Shown: positions 34,207 through 44,180, counted from the stretch's first letter. The stretch is DNA of 64,000 bases from Megasphaera elsdenii (GCF_020539865.1 NZ_JAJBQV010000002.1:1-64000), one strand, 5' to 3'. The notes: generated by a model from the sequence alone, not told the origin. Numbers and translations are program-made.

Positions 34207-35301
34207 TCAATCTTTTAATAGCTGCCAGCCATCAATGGCCGTAATGCCCAGGCCCGGTGCGTCCGGTACGACGAGGTGGTCTTTGTCATAGGTGATGCCG
34301 CCCTGGATGGGGTCGGCAGCCATGAGGTCAGCTGCGTCGAGGTCGTTCTTGGTGATGACGGCCTTGCCGGCAGACAGGGCCGCCGCGGCGGTAATGCCGA
34401 CTTTGCTTTCCAGCATACATCCCATCATGCAGGCGACGCCGGCGGCGTCGGCCATGGCGGCAATCTGGGCGGCCGGGGCCAGGCCGCCGGCTTTCATGAG
34501 TTTGATGTTGATGAGGTCACAGGCCCGCATGGCCAGGAGGCGGAAGACGTCGTGTGGGCTGAAGGCCGCTTCGTCGGCCATGATATCCGTCGCCACTTGG
34601 TCCGTAACCTGTTTCAAGCCGTCGAAATCGGCGGCTGCCACAGGCTGTTCAACCAGTTCGATAGCGAGGCCGGCATCTTCCATGCGGCCGATGAGGCGGA
34701 TGGCTTCTTTCGGCTTCCAGCCCTGGTTAGCATCGAGGCGGATAGTAATATCCGGTCCGACGGCCTGGCGGATGGCGGCGACACGCTGGAAGTCGATAGC
34801 CGGGTCGATGCCGACTTTCAGCTTCAAGTGGCTGTAGCCACGGGCCACAGCCTGGCGCGCATCGGATGCCATCGTAGCCGGGTCATTGATGCTGATAGTG
34901 AGGTCCGATGCGATGCGCCCTTTACGGCCGCCGAAGAAGCGGTACAGCGGCAGGCCGTAGTGCTGGCCGAAGAGGTCGTGGACAGCCATGTCCAAAGCGG
35001 CCTTGGCCGACGTGTTATGGACCATAGATTGATGAATCGTGTCGAGAATATCTTCGCGGTCATCGATATCCCGGCCGATGAGTTTAGGCCCGATGGTCTG
35101 CCTGATAGCGGCGGCCACTGATTCGTGGCTGTCGCCGGTGATGACGACGGTCGCCGGCGCGTTGCCATAGCCCGTGCAACCGTCGTCGGTATGGACCTGG
35201 ACAACCAGGTCTTCTGCGACGTCGACGCGGCGCAGGGCCGTGATGAACGGCGTCTTTAAGGGAATGGCGATCTTCCCAATTTCAATAGCTGTGATTTTCA
35301 T
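34207..35301 (-). CDS. Dipeptide epimerase (L-Ala-D/L-Glu epimerase type)
   Basis: A 364-residue enolase-superfamily enzyme. The catalytic pair of lysines is in LKLKVGID (KxK) and NIKLMKAGGL; metal ligands are in RLDANQGW, ELVEQPV and MADEAAF. Members such as YcjG/YkfB invert L-Ala-D-Glu from recycled peptidoglycan, and others act on different dipeptides. The start at 35301 has GGAAAGAG 4-6 bp upstream; longer readings run into the upstream gene. The gap to the HAD gene before it is 8 bp. Peptidoglycan recycling fits the wall-related neighbours. Confidence 0.88.
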   Translation of the reverse strand: MKITAIEIGKIAIPLKTPFITALRRVDVAEDLVVQVHTDDGCTGYGNAPATVVITGDSHESVAAAIRQTIGPKLIGRDIDDREDILDTIHQSMVHNTSAKAALDMAVHDLFGQHYGLPLYRFFGGRKGRIASDLTISINDPATMASDARQAVARGYSHLKLKVGIDPAIDFQRVAAIRQAVGPDITIRLDANQGWKPKEAIRLIGRMEDAGLAIELVEQPVAAADFDGLKQVTDQVATDIMADEAAFSPHDVFRLLAMRACDLINIKLMKAGGLAPAAQIAAMADAAGVACMMGCMLESKVGITAAAALSAGKAVITKNDLDAADLMAADPIQGGITYDKDHLVVPDAPGLGITAIDGWQLLKD

Positions 35302-35309
35302 ACTCTTTC

Positions 35310-36428
35310 CTACGGTAAAATATCTAAAATCTCTTCGACTGAATCGACGATGTGGCGGACGTGTTCCTTTTGGAACATAGCCTTGGCCGCCGGCCCGTCG
35401 ATGCCGGTCAAAGTCCCGATCATGACAGCCCCCATGGCCCGGGCGCACCAGACGTCGGCCAGGGAATCACCGACAATATAGTAAAGGCCCTTCTTAAAAT
35501 CATCGGGATGGCTGACATAGTCAAGATAATGTTTCTTATTCTTGCCGAAAGCTCCCAAATAATAGGCAAAAGGATTCGGCTTGTCCAGGGACATGTGCAG
35601 CATGGCTTCGGCTTCTTCCACGTCACTGTACGTCGCGACGTAATGTTCGTCGAATTCATCAAGCCAGCCATAAGTCCGGAAAGGGATTTCCATTTCCATC
35701 TTCGACCGGCCCGTAGCGATGGCAATCTGATACCCCCGCTTCTTCAATTCTCGGAACATATTGCGGATGCCGTCAATCGTCCCCAGCGGTTCTTCCCGCG
35801 TCAAAAAGCCCGGTTTCCCCGGCGCGTAAGGCTTCTTGCCATACGTCTGTTCATAGAGGTCGTCGCCGAAATACCAGTCCTGGAAGGCCTCAAATTCCAA
35901 CTGCCACAAAGGCGAATTGAGGGGCGTCCACTGCTTGGAACCGGGTCCCAAAGACGACTGGACGGCATCGGTCAGATACGTAAAAACTTCGTCCTTACCG
36001 GCCCGTTCTGGGATGACATTGCTCAGGCGGCGATAGACGTCATCTGCCGTCGGGATGGCGTAGCCCCGCAGGAGTGAACCTAGGTACTGGATATCGTCGA
36101 TGGTTTCCAGGCCCCCTTCCAGGGCGCCGTGATCGGCGACATACTTTTCCAGCATGAGCCACAAGATGACGACGATATGGGCATGGACCATGTCCCAGTT
36201 GCTGTTGACGCCATGTTTCTTGAGCCACAGCAAGATATCGTCGTTTTTCCAGAAGCGGGCCCGCAAGGCATCGATGGTATCGTCATCGAGGTCGGCCGTG
36301 ATCCGTTCCGGTTTGAGGTGCATGTAGTGCGGGCTGTAATACCATTCCCAGACGACCAGAGCCGATACATCGAAATAGCGTTTTTCGCTGAGCAAGACGC
36401 CATCGACATCAAAAATCACTTTTTTCAT
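35310..36428 (-). CDS. Large HAD-superfamily hydrolase next to the his operon
   Basis: A 372-residue cytoplasmic protein. HAD motif I is IFDVDGVLL (D7, D9); motif II is the Thr of IAIATGRSKMEM (about 240); motif IV is YIVGDSLADVWCA near residue 335. A cap of about 200 residues, larger than in common HAD phosphatases, lies between motifs I and II. It begins 18 bp after hisIE and is probably on the same transcript. The his operon lacks a histidinol-phosphate phosphatase (HisB here is the IGP dehydratase alone), so this enzyme is a candidate for that step. The large cap argues for caution. Confidence 0.8.
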   Translation of the reverse strand: MKKVIFDVDGVLLSEKRYFDVSALVVWEWYYSPHYMHLKPERITADLDDDTIDALRARFWKNDDILLWLKKHGVNSNWDMVHAHIVVILWLMLEKYVADHGALEGGLETIDDIQYLGSLLRGYAIPTADDVYRRLSNVIPERAGKDEVFTYLTDAVQSSLGPGSKQWTPLNSPLWQLEFEAFQDWYFGDDLYEQTYGKKPYAPGKPGFLTREEPLGTIDGIRNMFRELKKRGYQIAIATGRSKMEMEIPFRTYGWLDEFDEHYVATYSDVEEAEAMLHMSLDKPNPFAYYLGAFGKNKKHYLDYVSHPDDFKKGLYYIVGDSLADVWCARAMGAVMIGTLTGIDGPAAKAMFQKEHVRHIVDSVEEILDILP

Positions 36429-36446
36429 GCGCCTTCCCCTTCTTCC

Positions 36447-37160
36447 CTAAAATGTCTTATCCAAATGGCCGACAGTCTTCTTATTGCCTTTGACGTGGGA
36501 CCGTTCTTCCAGGACCTTCATGACGTCGTTGACGGTAACACCCGTGTCTTCCCAAAGGACGGACAGATGATACAAGAGGTCTGCCGATTCCTTGCAGACT
36601 TCCAGGCGCAGGTTGTCAGCAGCTTCCGACGTGTCCTTGACGACGGAGTCGGCGTTCTTGGCAGCAATGATGACTTCCGACGATTCTTCACCGATTTTCT
36701 TGCAAATCTTGTCGATACCTGTCTGCAAGAGGTAAGCCGTGTAAGATTTTTCCGTCGGATGGATGCGTTTTTCCTTGATTTCTTCGCGTAAGTCCGACAG
36801 CATGGACAAGTTGCCCGTATAGGTCTTTTCCCATTCCGTCATGGACCGGAAGAAACACGATTTATGGCCTGTATGGCAGGCGGCGCCGACCTGGTCGACA
36901 GTCAGGAGGATCGTATCGGCATCGCAGTCGACAGCGATGGAACGGACGTGTTGGAAATGGCCCGACGTTTCGCCTTTATGCCATAATTCCTGGCGGCTGC
37001 GGCTGTAATACCAAGCATCGCCGCTTTCGACGGTGCGCTTCAAGGCTTCGGCGTTCATATAAGCTACCATGAGGACCTTACCGCTGCACCCTTCCTGGAC
37101 GACGGCCGGTACGAGGCCCTTTTCATCAAATTTAATGTCTTTCATCGATACACTTTCCAT
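36447..37160 (-). CDS. hisIE: Bifunctional phosphoribosyl-AMP cyclohydrolase / phosphoribosyl-ATP diphosphatase
   Basis: A 237-residue fusion enzyme for histidine steps 2 and 3. The N-terminal HisI domain (about 1-115) has [26 protein letters not shown], and the metal-binding CDADTILL and [14 protein letters not shown]. The C-terminal HisE domain (about 120-215) has [25 protein letters not shown], given as [17 protein letters not shown], and [11 protein letters not shown]. The ATG at 37160 directly follows the hisF stop; a second ATG 15 bp on has GGAAAG at good distance and may be the true start. It is the last enzyme gene of the his operon. Confidence 0.95.
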   Translation of the reverse strand: MESVSMKDIKFDEKGLVPAVVQEGCSGKVLMVAYMNAEALKRTVESGDAWYYSRSRQELWHKGETSGHFQHVRSIAVDCDADTILLTVDQVGAACHTGHKSCFFRSMTEWEKTYTGNLSMLSDLREEIKEKRIHPTEKSYTAYLLQTGIDKICKKIGEESSEVIIAAKNADSVVKDTSEAADNLRLEVCKESADLLYHLSVLWEDTGVTVNDVMKVLEERSHVKGNKKTVGHLDKTF

Positions 37161-37925
37161 TTATTCTTCTGCCCCTCTCATGGGAATTCCCTGTCCTTGT
37201 AAATAGGTCTTCAAATCGGGGATGTCGATCTGGCCAAAGTGGAAGACCGAAGCGGCCAAGGCGGCATCGACGCCAACATCGAAGACATCTTTGAAATCCT
37301 GCATCGTGCCGGCACCGCCGGAAGCGATGATGGGCACAGGCAGTTCCGTCGCCAGACGGCGGTTCAGTTCCAAGTCGAAGCCGGCCTTTTCGCCGTCAGC
37401 GTCCATGGAATTCATGCAGATTTCGCCGGCCCCCAGGGCGACGCCCTGTTTGGCCCAGGCGATAGCGTCGATGCCCGTATTCTTGCGGCCCCCTTCGACG
37501 TAGACCTGCCAGCTGCCGTGGTTGTCGCGCTTGGCGTCGATAGACAGGACGACACATTGACTGCCGAAACGCTGGGCCGCTTCGCGTATCAGTTCGGGGC
37601 GGCGGACGGCAGCCGAATTGACCGATACCTTATCGGCGCCAGCCCGCAGGACCTGATGGAAGTCGTCGATGCTGCTGATGCCGCCACCAATGGTAAAAGG
37701 AATGGTAATGGCTTCGGCTACGGCGCGGACGACGTCGATGAAGATATGGCGCTTTTCATGGGTCGCCGTAATGTCATAAAAGACGAGTTCATCGGCGAGC
37801 TGATCCGAATAGAATTTCCCCAGTTTGACAGGATCATCGACGTCCTGGATATGTTTAAACTGCTTGCCTTTGACGACGCGGCCATCGCGGACGTCCAGGC
37901 ACGGTACAATACGTTTTGCCAACAT
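37161..37925 (-). CDS. hisF: Imidazole glycerol phosphate synthase, cyclase subunit
   Basis: A 254-residue (beta/alpha)8 barrel that forms IGP and AICAR from PRFAR and ammonia delivered by His[21 protein letters not shown] at the N-terminus includes the catalytic Asp of CLDVRDG; the second catalytic Asp is in [19 protein letters not shown] and [11 protein letters not shown] bind the phosphates. It lies 1 bp after hisA and abuts hisIE. Confidence 0.97.
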   Translation of the reverse strand: MLAKRIVPCLDVRDGRVVKGKQFKHIQDVDDPVKLGKFYSDQLADELVFYDITATHEKRHIFIDVVRAVAEAITIPFTIGGGISSIDDFHQVLRAGADKVSVNSAAVRRPELIREAAQRFGSQCVVLSIDAKRDNHGSWQVYVEGGRKNTGIDAIAWAKQGVALGAGEICMNSMDADGEKAGFDLELNRRLATELPVPIIASGGAGTMQDFKDVFDVGVDAALAASVFHFGQIDIPDLKTYLQGQGIPMRGAEE

Positions 37926-37926
37926 C

Positions 37927-38643
37927 TTACATTCCCCCTAAGGCGCGGATTTCGGCCATGGTGATTTTCCCCTCGTAGAGCGCCTTGCCGGTAATAGCCC
38001 CGTAGACGCCCATGGCCTGTAATTTCTTCAGATCAGCGATGCTGCTCATGCCGCCGGAAGCGATGAGGCGGATAAAAGGCAGCTGCTGGAGCTGGCTGAG
38101 CATTTCAAAGTTCGGCCCTGTCAACATGCCGTCGCGGCTGATGTCCGTATAGACCAGGGTATTGATGCCGATGTCAAGCATGGACTGGGCAAAGGGCAGG
38201 ACCTTCTTGTCACTGCCGTCGACCCAGCCGCGGGTGGCGACGACGTCGCCTTTGGCATCAATAGAAACGGCCAGGGACGAACCGTATTTCTTGGCCATAG
38301 CCGTGATGAATTCCGGGTCTTCGACGGCTTTCGACCCGATGATGACGCGGTTGACACCGGCTTCTAAATACGTTTCGATAGCTTCTTGGCTGCGGATGCC
38401 GCCGCCTACTTCGACGGGGATGTCGACGGCTTCACAAATGTCGCCGATAAGGGAGGCATTGGTCAATGTTCCTGAAAAGGCACCGTCCAAATCGACGACG
38501 TGGAGGAACATGGCCCCCTCTTCGCACCATTTTACGGCGGCGTCCACAGGATTTTCAAAATACGTCGTGCTGTCGTCTTTCACGCCTTGGCGCAGGCGGA
38601 CAGCATGGCCGTTCTGAATATCGATAGCAGGAAATACAATCAT
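37927..38643 (-). CDS. hisA: ProFAR isomerase (phosphoribosylformimino-AICAR-P isomerase)
   Basis: A 238-residue (beta/alpha)8 barrel that isomerises ProFAR to [20 protein letters not shown] holds the catalytic Asp, [14 protein letters not shown] the second Asp, and [14 protein letters not shown] and [12 protein letters not shown] the phosphate-binding loops. It sits 4 bp after hisH and 1 bp before hisF. Confidence 0.97.
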   Translation of the reverse strand: MIVFPAIDIQNGHAVRLRQGVKDDSTTYFENPVDAAVKWCEEGAMFLHVVDLDGAFSGTLTNASLIGDICEAVDIPVEVGGGIRSQEAIETYLEAGVNRVIIGSKAVEDPEFITAMAKKYGSSLAVSIDAKGDVVATRGWVDGSDKKVLPFAQSMLDIGINTLVYTDISRDGMLTGPNFEMLSQLQQLPFIRLIASGGMSSIADLKKLQAMGVYGAITGKALYEGKITMAEIRALGGM

Positions 38644-38647
38644 AGTC

Positions 38648-39268
38648 TCACCCTTTCTTCATGACGTAATCAACGACGTTCTGCAAAAGCTGTTCGCCGA
38701 CGCGGCCGCTCTTTTCCGGATGGAATTGGAAACCCAGAACATTGTCTTTGCCGCAGACAGCCGGAACGGGCTGGCCGTAGTCAGCCGTAGCAATGACATC
38801 GGGCGTATCGACAGGCGATTTATGATAGGAATGAACGAAATAGACGTAAGGATGAGCAGGCAAGCCTTTCTGGAGCCAGTGTTCTTGGCGGAATTCCAAT
38901 TCATTCCATCCCATGTGGGGCACTTTCAGTTTCGTGTGGAAAGACACGATGTCACCGGGCAGAAAGCCCAGGCAGTCATACGTACCGCCTTCATAGCTTT
39001 TTTCAAAAAGGGCCTGCATGCCCAGGCAGACGCCCATGAAAAATTTTCCGCTTTGGACCTGTTCCTGAAGGAGCGGGATGAGGTCGAATTTCTGTAAATT
39101 CCCCATAGCATCGCGAATGGCACCGACGCCGGGCAGTTCGACCATGTCGGCATCGCGGATGACCGCCGGGTCGCGGGTAATGACCGCTTCGATGCCCAGG
39201 CGTTTCCAAGCATTGTATACGTTGGCCAGGTTGCCAACTTCATAATCGATAATTGCAATCTTCATCAT
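38648..39268 (-). CDS. hisH: Imidazole glycerol phosphate synthase, glutaminase subunit
   Basis: A 206-residue class I glutamine amidotransferase that supplies ammonia to HisF. The nucleophile Cys is in GVCLGMQALFE, the His-Glu pair in FQFHPEKSG, and LPGVGAIRDAM is the HisH-type loop. The start codons at 39268 and 39265 overlap the hisB stop (ATGATGA), so translation is coupled. Confidence 0.97.
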   Translation of the reverse strand: MMKIAIIDYEVGNLANVYNAWKRLGIEAVITRDPAVIRDADMVELPGVGAIRDAMGNLQKFDLIPLLQEQVQSGKFFMGVCLGMQALFEKSYEGGTYDCLGFLPGDIVSFHTKLKVPHMGWNELEFRQEHWLQKGLPAHPYVYFVHSYHKSPVDTPDVIATADYGQPVPAVCGKDNVLGFQFHPEKSGRVGEQLLQNVVDYVMKKG

Positions 39269-39849
39269 AACACCCCTTTTGTCGACAAGACACTCGTTTC
39301 ATCGCCTTCGATACGGACGGCTTCTTTCAAGGCATGGCCTAGTCCTTTGAACACCGATTCGACGATGTGGTGGGCATTTTCACCGTAGAGATTGGTGACG
39401 TGCAGATTCATGCGGCCGTGGACAGACAGGGCATAGAGGAATTCCTTGAGCATTTCCGTTTCAAAAGAACCAATGCGTTCAACAGCAAGCTTCACGTCAT
39501 ACACTAAGTAAGGCCGGCCGCTGAGGTCGATGACGATGCGTGTCAACGCTTCATCCATCGGGCAATAGAACATACCATAACGGTTGATGCCCTTTTTATC
39601 TCCCAACGCCTTGGTGAGCGCATCGCCAAAGACAATGGCTAAGTCTTCTATGGTATGATGCGTATCGACGTCGAGGTCGCCGTGGACATGAAGGGTAATA
39701 TCCATGCCGCTATGGCAGGCCAGGAGGTTCATCATGTGGTCGAAAAAGCCGATGCCCGTCGTGCCGCCGAAGGTACCGGAACCGTCGATGTTGAGGGAGA
39801 CGGCAATCTGCGTCTCTGCCGTTTCCCGTTCGATCTGGGCACTACGCAT
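39265..39849 (-). CDS. hisB: Imidazoleglycerol-phosphate dehydratase
   Basis: A 194-residue monofunctional IGP dehydratase. Manganese-binding motifs are GFFDHMMNLLACHSG, DVDTHHTIEDLAI and DLSGRPYLVYD, with LHVTNLYGENAHHIVESVFK in the second half (given as GENAHHIVE). It lacks the N-terminal histidinol-phosphatase domain of enterobacterial HisB. It overlaps hisC by 8 bp and hisH by 4 bp. Confidence 0.97.
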   Translation of the reverse strand: MRSAQIERETAETQIAVSLNIDGSGTFGGTTGIGFFDHMMNLLACHSGMDITLHVHGDLDVDTHHTIEDLAIVFGDALTKALGDKKGINRYGMFYCPMDEALTRIVIDLSGRPYLVYDVKLAVERIGSFETEMLKEFLYALSVHGRMNLHVTNLYGENAHHIVESVFKGLGHALKEAVRIEGDETSVLSTKGVL

Positions 39850-40918
39850 ATTTCTTCGCCTCCTCGGTCATGACGGCGACGACCTTGCGGACGACATCGT
39901 CAGTGGTGATAGTAATGCGCAGGCAGTTCTTGAGGTCTGCTGCCTTGTAGGAGCGGACGCAGATGTCAGCATCGTGCAGGGCTTTGACCATAGCCGAACC
40001 GTCGGGGACGCGGACCAGGACAAAGTTCGTCGAGCTGGGATAGACCGTAAGGCCGGGCACATCCTTCAAGGCGTCCATGAAATACTGACGGGCTGCCAAC
40101 GTCGGAGGAATGTTGTGGGCCAGGATATCATCGGCATAGTCCATAGCGGCCAAGGCAGCATTCTGAGACAGGATATTCATATTATAGACGAGCTTGGTCA
40201 GGCCCAACGCGTCGATGACTTCCTTCTGGGCTACGCCGTAACCGACACGGCAGCCGGCCAGGCCGAAAGCCTTGGACAAGGTGCGGATGACGATGAGGTT
40301 GTCATACTGCGAGAGTTTGGTAATGATGCTCGGCGCGCCGGCGAATTCCAGGTACGCTTCATCGATGACGACGATATTGTCGGCAGCCTGAACCAGGCGT
40401 TCGACGTAATCCAAGGGCAGCAGCTCGCCTGTCGGATTGTTTGGGTTGCAGAGGACCGTCACTTTCGGCTGGACTTCCTTCACTTTGGCCAAGAGGCCGT
40501 CGCGATCGCGGCGATACCCGTCCAAGTCGGATACGGTGACGACTTTGGCGCCGAGGACTTCGGCGTCGATGCCGTAGATGTCGAAAGTCGGCGTATGGGT
40601 CAGGAGGGTATCACCGGGATTGAGGAAGGTGTTCATAATGAGGCTGATAATTTCATCGCCGCCATTACCGACGAGGACTTCCTGCGGCTGGCAGCCGACG
40701 TATTTAGCCAGAGCGGCCCGCAGTTCTTCGGCAAAGGGGGCGGGATAGTGGTACGACGGCGTCTTGCTCAGGCGTTCCAGGAAATCGGCCTTAACTTTGG
40801 GGAAATCAAAGATGTTATACGGACTTTCATTGGCATTGATGACAGTATGCTCTTTGATTTCCGGGACGACATAAGGTTCAAAGGAACGGATTGTATTGCG
40901 GAGCCAATTATTATTCAT
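39842..40918 (-). CDS. hisC: Histidinol-phosphate aminotransferase
   Basis: A 358-residue PLP-dependent class I/II aminotransferase. The PLP lysine is in RTLSKAFGLAGCRVGYG; NPNNPTGELL and VIDEAYLEFA are further cofactor-binding motifs. The N-terminal NANESPYNIFDFP is the usual HisC NENP-type opening, here with NANES. It overlaps hisD by 8 bp and hisB by 8 bp. HisC often also serves in phenylalanine and tyrosine transamination. Confidence 0.96.
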   Translation of the reverse strand: MNNNWLRNTIRSFEPYVVPEIKEHTVINANESPYNIFDFPKVKADFLERLSKTPSYHYPAPFAEELRAALAKYVGCQPQEVLVGNGGDEIISLIMNTFLNPGDTLLTHTPTFDIYGIDAEVLGAKVVTVSDLDGYRRDRDGLLAKVKEVQPKVTVLCNPNNPTGELLPLDYVERLVQAADNIVVIDEAYLEFAGAPSIITKLSQYDNLIVIRTLSKAFGLAGCRVGYGVAQKEVIDALGLTKLVYNMNILSQNAALAAMDYADDILAHNIPPTLAARQYFMDALKDVPGLTVYPSSTNFVLVRVPDGSAMVKALHDADICVRSYKAADLKNCLRITITTDDVVRKVVAVMTEEAKKYA

Positions 40919-42200
40919 CGATTCTCCTCCTTACTGCCAGGCCGTGTGCCTGCAATCCTTCGACATTGGCGAAGCGCATGACCTTGTCGGCAACGGCGCC
41001 GAAGGCTTCCTTATTGTATTCCAAAAGGCTGCTGCGCTTGACGAAATCATAGACGCCGAGAGGCGACGAGAATGCGGCTGTTCCCATGGTCGGAAGGGTA
41101 TGATTCGGTCCGGCGAAGTAATCCCCCAAAGGTTCCGTCGTATAGGGACCCATGAAGATGGCCCCGGCATTGACAATCTTTTTAGCCCACGTTTCGGCGT
41201 CGCTGAAGGCGATTTCCAAGTGTTCCGGTGCGATGAGGTTCATAATATCCACGGCCTGGTCCTTATCCTTGACAATGAAGAACTTAGCGTGCTTTTCAAT
41301 GGATTCAGCAGCGATGTCCTTGCGCGGCAGTTCTTCCAGCTGGCGCCGGACTTCGGCTTCGACTTCGCTGGCAAAGGTGGCGCTGGGCGTGACCAGGAAG
41401 ACCGCAGCCCGGCGGTCGTGTTCGGCCTGGGCCAGGAGGTCCGCAGCGACCCATACCGGGTTGGCATCGTGGTCGGCCAGGACGCCGACTTCACTGGGAC
41501 CGGCAATCATGTCAATGCCGACGGTGCCGAAGACCAGGCGCTTAGCCATGGCCACGTAAGCATTGCCGGGACCGACGATCTTAAAGACTGGCAGAATGCT
41601 TTCCGTACCATAAGCAGCCGCGGCAATGCCCTGGGCACCGCCGACTTTATAGATTTCCGTAGCGCCGGCGACATGAGCTGCGGCCAAGATGTAAGGATTG
41701 ACCGACCCATCTTTGGCAGGCGGCGTAAAAACGGCGATGGACGGGACGCCGGCGACATGAGCCGGAATGGTGTCCATGAGGACCGTCGACGGATAGGCCG
41801 CCGTACCGCCGGGGACGTAGACGCCGACGCGCTGGATAGGCGTGAACTTGGCTCCCAGGCGGACGCCGGGACGGAACGTATCGATCCAGGTCTTTTCGAC
41901 CTGCCGTTCATGATAAGCCCGGATATTGGCAGCTGCTTCTTCCAGGATAGCCATGAAATCAGGACCGACGATGTCGACGGCATGGTCGATTTCTTCCGGC
42001 GAAACAAGGAAACTATCGAGGTCGACGCCATCGAAGCGTTTCGTATATTCTCGGACAGCGGCGTCCCCGCGCTGTTCAATATCGGCCAGGATCGCTTCGA
42101 CAGCCTTGCGGATGCCTTCACTTTCTGCCTGGTCCCGTTTAGTAATGCGGCGAATGTCGCGTAAGGTCAACCCTTCACTGGGTACATCTATCCATTCCAC
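40911..42200 (-). CDS. hisD: Histidinol dehydrogenase
   Basis: A 429-residue zinc enzyme for the last two oxidations to histidine. VPGGTAAYPSTVLMDTIPA, GGAQGIAAAAYGTESI and MIAGPSEVGVLAD are HisD signatures; catalytic Glu and His residues lie in APEHLEI and GPNHTLPT. It lies 16 bp after hisG. Confidence 0.97.
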   Translation of the reverse strand: MEWIDVPSEGLTLRDIRRITKRDQAESEGIRKAVEAILADIEQRGDAAVREYTKRFDGVDLDSFLVSPEEIDHAVDIVGPDFMAILEEAAANIRAYHERQVEKTWIDTFRPGVRLGAKFTPIQRVGVYVPGGTAAYPSTVLMDTIPAHVAGVPSIAVFTPPAKDGSVNPYILAAAHVAGATEIYKVGGAQGIAAAAYGTESILPVFKIVGPGNAYVAMAKRLVFGTVGIDMIAGPSEVGVLADHDANPVWVAADLLAQAEHDRRAAVFLVTPSATFASEVEAEVRRQLEELPRKDIAAESIEKHAKFFIVKDKDQAVDIMNLIAPEHLEIAFSDAETWAKKIVNAGAIFMGPYTTEPLGDYFAGPNHTLPTMGTAAFSSPLGVYDFVKRSSLLEYNKEAFGAVADKVMRFANVEGLQAHGLAVRRRIDE

Positions 42201-42216
42201 TTTAACTCCCCCTTAG

Positions 42217-42852
42217 TTATGCCTTCATGCTGTGTTCACGGATGACTTCCATGAGCTGCTGGATTTCGTTATATTTCATCTTAAAAGAAACGGGATTGCA
42301 AATCATGCGGGCACTGAAATCCATGAAGTATTTCAGGACTTCCAGGCCGTTGGCCTTCAAGGTGTTGCCCGTTTCGACGATATCGACGATAACATCGGAC
42401 AAGCCGACAAGCGGCGCCAGTTCGACAGACCCGTTGAGCTTGATGATGTCGACGCTATGATGATTGGCCTCGAAATAGCTGCGGGCAATACGCGGATATT
42501 TCGTGCCGATAGTAATGCGCTTGGTCATGTCGACCTTCTTACCGGCGATGCCGGCGACGGCCATGCGGCAGCGTCCAATGCCCAAGTCCATGACTTCGTA
42601 GACGTCGGCACCCGGCGCTTCTTCGATGAGGACGTCCTTGCCGACGATACCGACGTCAGCAGCGCCGCGTTCGACGTAGACAGCGACGTCGGGCGACTTG
42701 ACCAAGGTCACTTTGAGCTGGCCCTTGGCGTCTTCAAAGATGAGCTTGCGGCTTTCTTCGGAATATGTCGGGAAATCATAGCCGCTTTCGACTAAATACT
42801 TCATGACTACTTTATGAATACGGCCCTTGGCCAGTGCAATATGAATCGCCAT
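42217..42852 (-). CDS. hisG: ATP phosphoribosyltransferase, short form
   Basis: A 211-residue HisG of the short class, which starts histidine synthesis from ATP and PRPP and needs HisZ for activity and feedback by histidine. IALAKGRIHK, KSPDVAVYVERGAADVGIVGKD and SDVIVDIVETGNTLKANGL (the PRPP-binding loop, given as VDIVETGNTLKANGL) are typical. The C-terminal regulatory domain of the long form is missing, in line with hisZ next door (1-bp gap). Confidence 0.96.
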   Translation of the reverse strand: MAIHIALAKGRIHKVVMKYLVESGYDFPTYSEESRKLIFEDAKGQLKVTLVKSPDVAVYVERGAADVGIVGKDVLIEEAPGADVYEVMDLGIGRCRMAVAGIAGKKVDMTKRITIGTKYPRIARSYFEANHHSVDIIKLNGSVELAPLVGLSDVIVDIVETGNTLKANGLEVLKYFMDFSARMICNPVSFKMKYNEIQQLMEVIREHSMKA

Positions 42853-42853
42853 G

Positions 42854-44071
42854 TTACAACCTCCCCATGAGTGCTTCCAATTCTTCGGCCGTCATGGCCT
42901 TACCGTCCTTATAGTACGAGCCGTTGCGATAGATAGCATGAATACTGTAATCGCCGCTGTCGATGAAGGACGAATCGGGATAGGCGGCGACGCGGAAGCC
43001 GCGATTACGCCAGTTCATGAGGTCCCGGACCAAGATCTGGTCGCCTGCCGTATAGGATACGGCCATTTGGAACGACGGTTCCGCATCTTCTAACAGGCCG
43101 GCATCGTTCATGTATTCATATAATAAATTGATATTCATGCCGAAGCCGCAGGCCGGACGGTCGACGCCGAAGCGCGATGACAACTGGTCATAGCGGCCGC
43201 CGTCGATGATGTCGTACAGGGCGCCGTCGACGTAGACTTTGAAGACCGTATCCGTATAATAACCCAGCCGGCTGGCAAAGCCGAAGTCTAGCTGAACCTT
43301 GTCAGCATAACCCGTATAAAGGATATAGTCATAAACCCGTTCCAACCGCGACAAGGCGTTGAGCATCCCGCTATTGATGGAATAATCCCGAGCCTTGCTC
43401 AAGGTCTGGGCATAGGGCCCGAAGAGGACCGGCAGGGCTTCCAAGGCCTTGCGGGCATCGGATGAAATCGGCAGCGATGCGATGTAGGACTTGCAGGCCA
43501 CGAGATTGCGTTCTGCCATATACCCCTTAAGGGTTTCCTTCTGGTCTTCCGAAATGGGAAGGCCGTCGAACAAAGCCTGTGTATAAGCAGCCGTACCGAT
43601 GTCGATGCGGATGTTTTCGACGCCGACGGCTTTGAGGATCTCCGCTGCCGTGACGATGACTTCGCCGTCACATTCGGGACTGGAGTCGCCCAGGATTTCG
43701 ATGCCCCCCTGCAGGAAATCCTTGCCATACGTCGAGCGGCCGTAATATTCGCGGAAGACCGTGCTGACGTAACCGAACTTGAGCAGCTGGTTCGACCGCG
43801 GGAACTCCCGGGCCGCCGTTTCGACGATAGGCAAGGTCACATCGGGCCGCAGGACCAAGACCCGTCCGTCTGTATCAATGGTCTTGACCATCTGCTGGCG
43901 GAGCTGCGGAAAGAAGTGCTGGTACACATCGTAATCTTCAAAACTCGGCGTTTCAATAATCTTACAGCCGTGGTTCATAATAACAGAAATTATTTTTCCC
44001 TGGATCCGGTCATAATTGCGCATTTCATCATGGTGGAGCATCTTCACTCCATCCAAGGTATTGTTGTTCAT
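42854..44071 (-). CDS. hisZ: ATP phosphoribosyltransferase regulatory subunit
   Basis: A 405-residue paralogue of histidyl-tRNA synthetase that forms a hetero-octamer with short HisG. The class II synthetase core is seen in GCKIIETPSFEDYDVYQ, VLRPDVTLPIVETAA and FREYYGRSTYGKDFLQGGIEILG (given in part as DFLQGGIEILG). The anticodon-binding domain is absent; the C-terminal part is instead short and variable. It is the first gene of the operon, with GGGAGG 9 bp before the ATG. A weak -10 (TACAAT on the minus strand, 44135-44140) lies upstream. Confidence 0.9.
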   Translation of the reverse strand: MNNNTLDGVKMLHHDEMRNYDRIQGKIISVIMNHGCKIIETPSFEDYDVYQHFFPQLRQQMVKTIDTDGRVLVLRPDVTLPIVETAAREFPRSNQLLKFGYVSTVFREYYGRSTYGKDFLQGGIEILGDSSPECDGEVIVTAAEILKAVGVENIRIDIGTAAYTQALFDGLPISEDQKETLKGYMAERNLVACKSYIASLPISSDARKALEALPVLFGPYAQTLSKARDYSINSGMLNALSRLERVYDYILYTGYADKVQLDFGFASRLGYYTDTVFKVYVDGALYDIIDGGRYDQLSSRFGVDRPACGFGMNINLLYEYMNDAGLLEDAEPSFQMAVSYTAGDQILVRDLMNWRNRGFRVAAYPDSSFIDSGDYSIHAIYRNGSYYKDGKAMTAEELEALMGRL

Positions 44072-44134
44072 CCTATGACCTCCCTTTCTTTAGTTCTTTA
44101 TCTTGGTAAAGCATTAAAATATCAGCTGTTGAAT

Positions 44135-44163
44135 ATTGTACCACAAAGTCCTAAAAATAAAAA
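44135..44163 (-). promoter_or_regulatory. Candidate promoter of the his operon
   Basis: TACAAT on the minus strand (44135-44140) with a poor -35 (TTTTTA, 44158-44163) at 17 bp. The leader of about 60 nt is too short for a T-box, and no His-rich leader peptide is seen. Confidence 0.4.
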
Positions 44164-44180
44164 TACCTTTTTCTAACTTT

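Noticed and set aside
44072..44180. T-box or His leader-peptide control of the his operon
   Set aside because: The gap is too short for stem I, no TGGTACCGCGG-like core is seen, and no His-rich short frame occurs.
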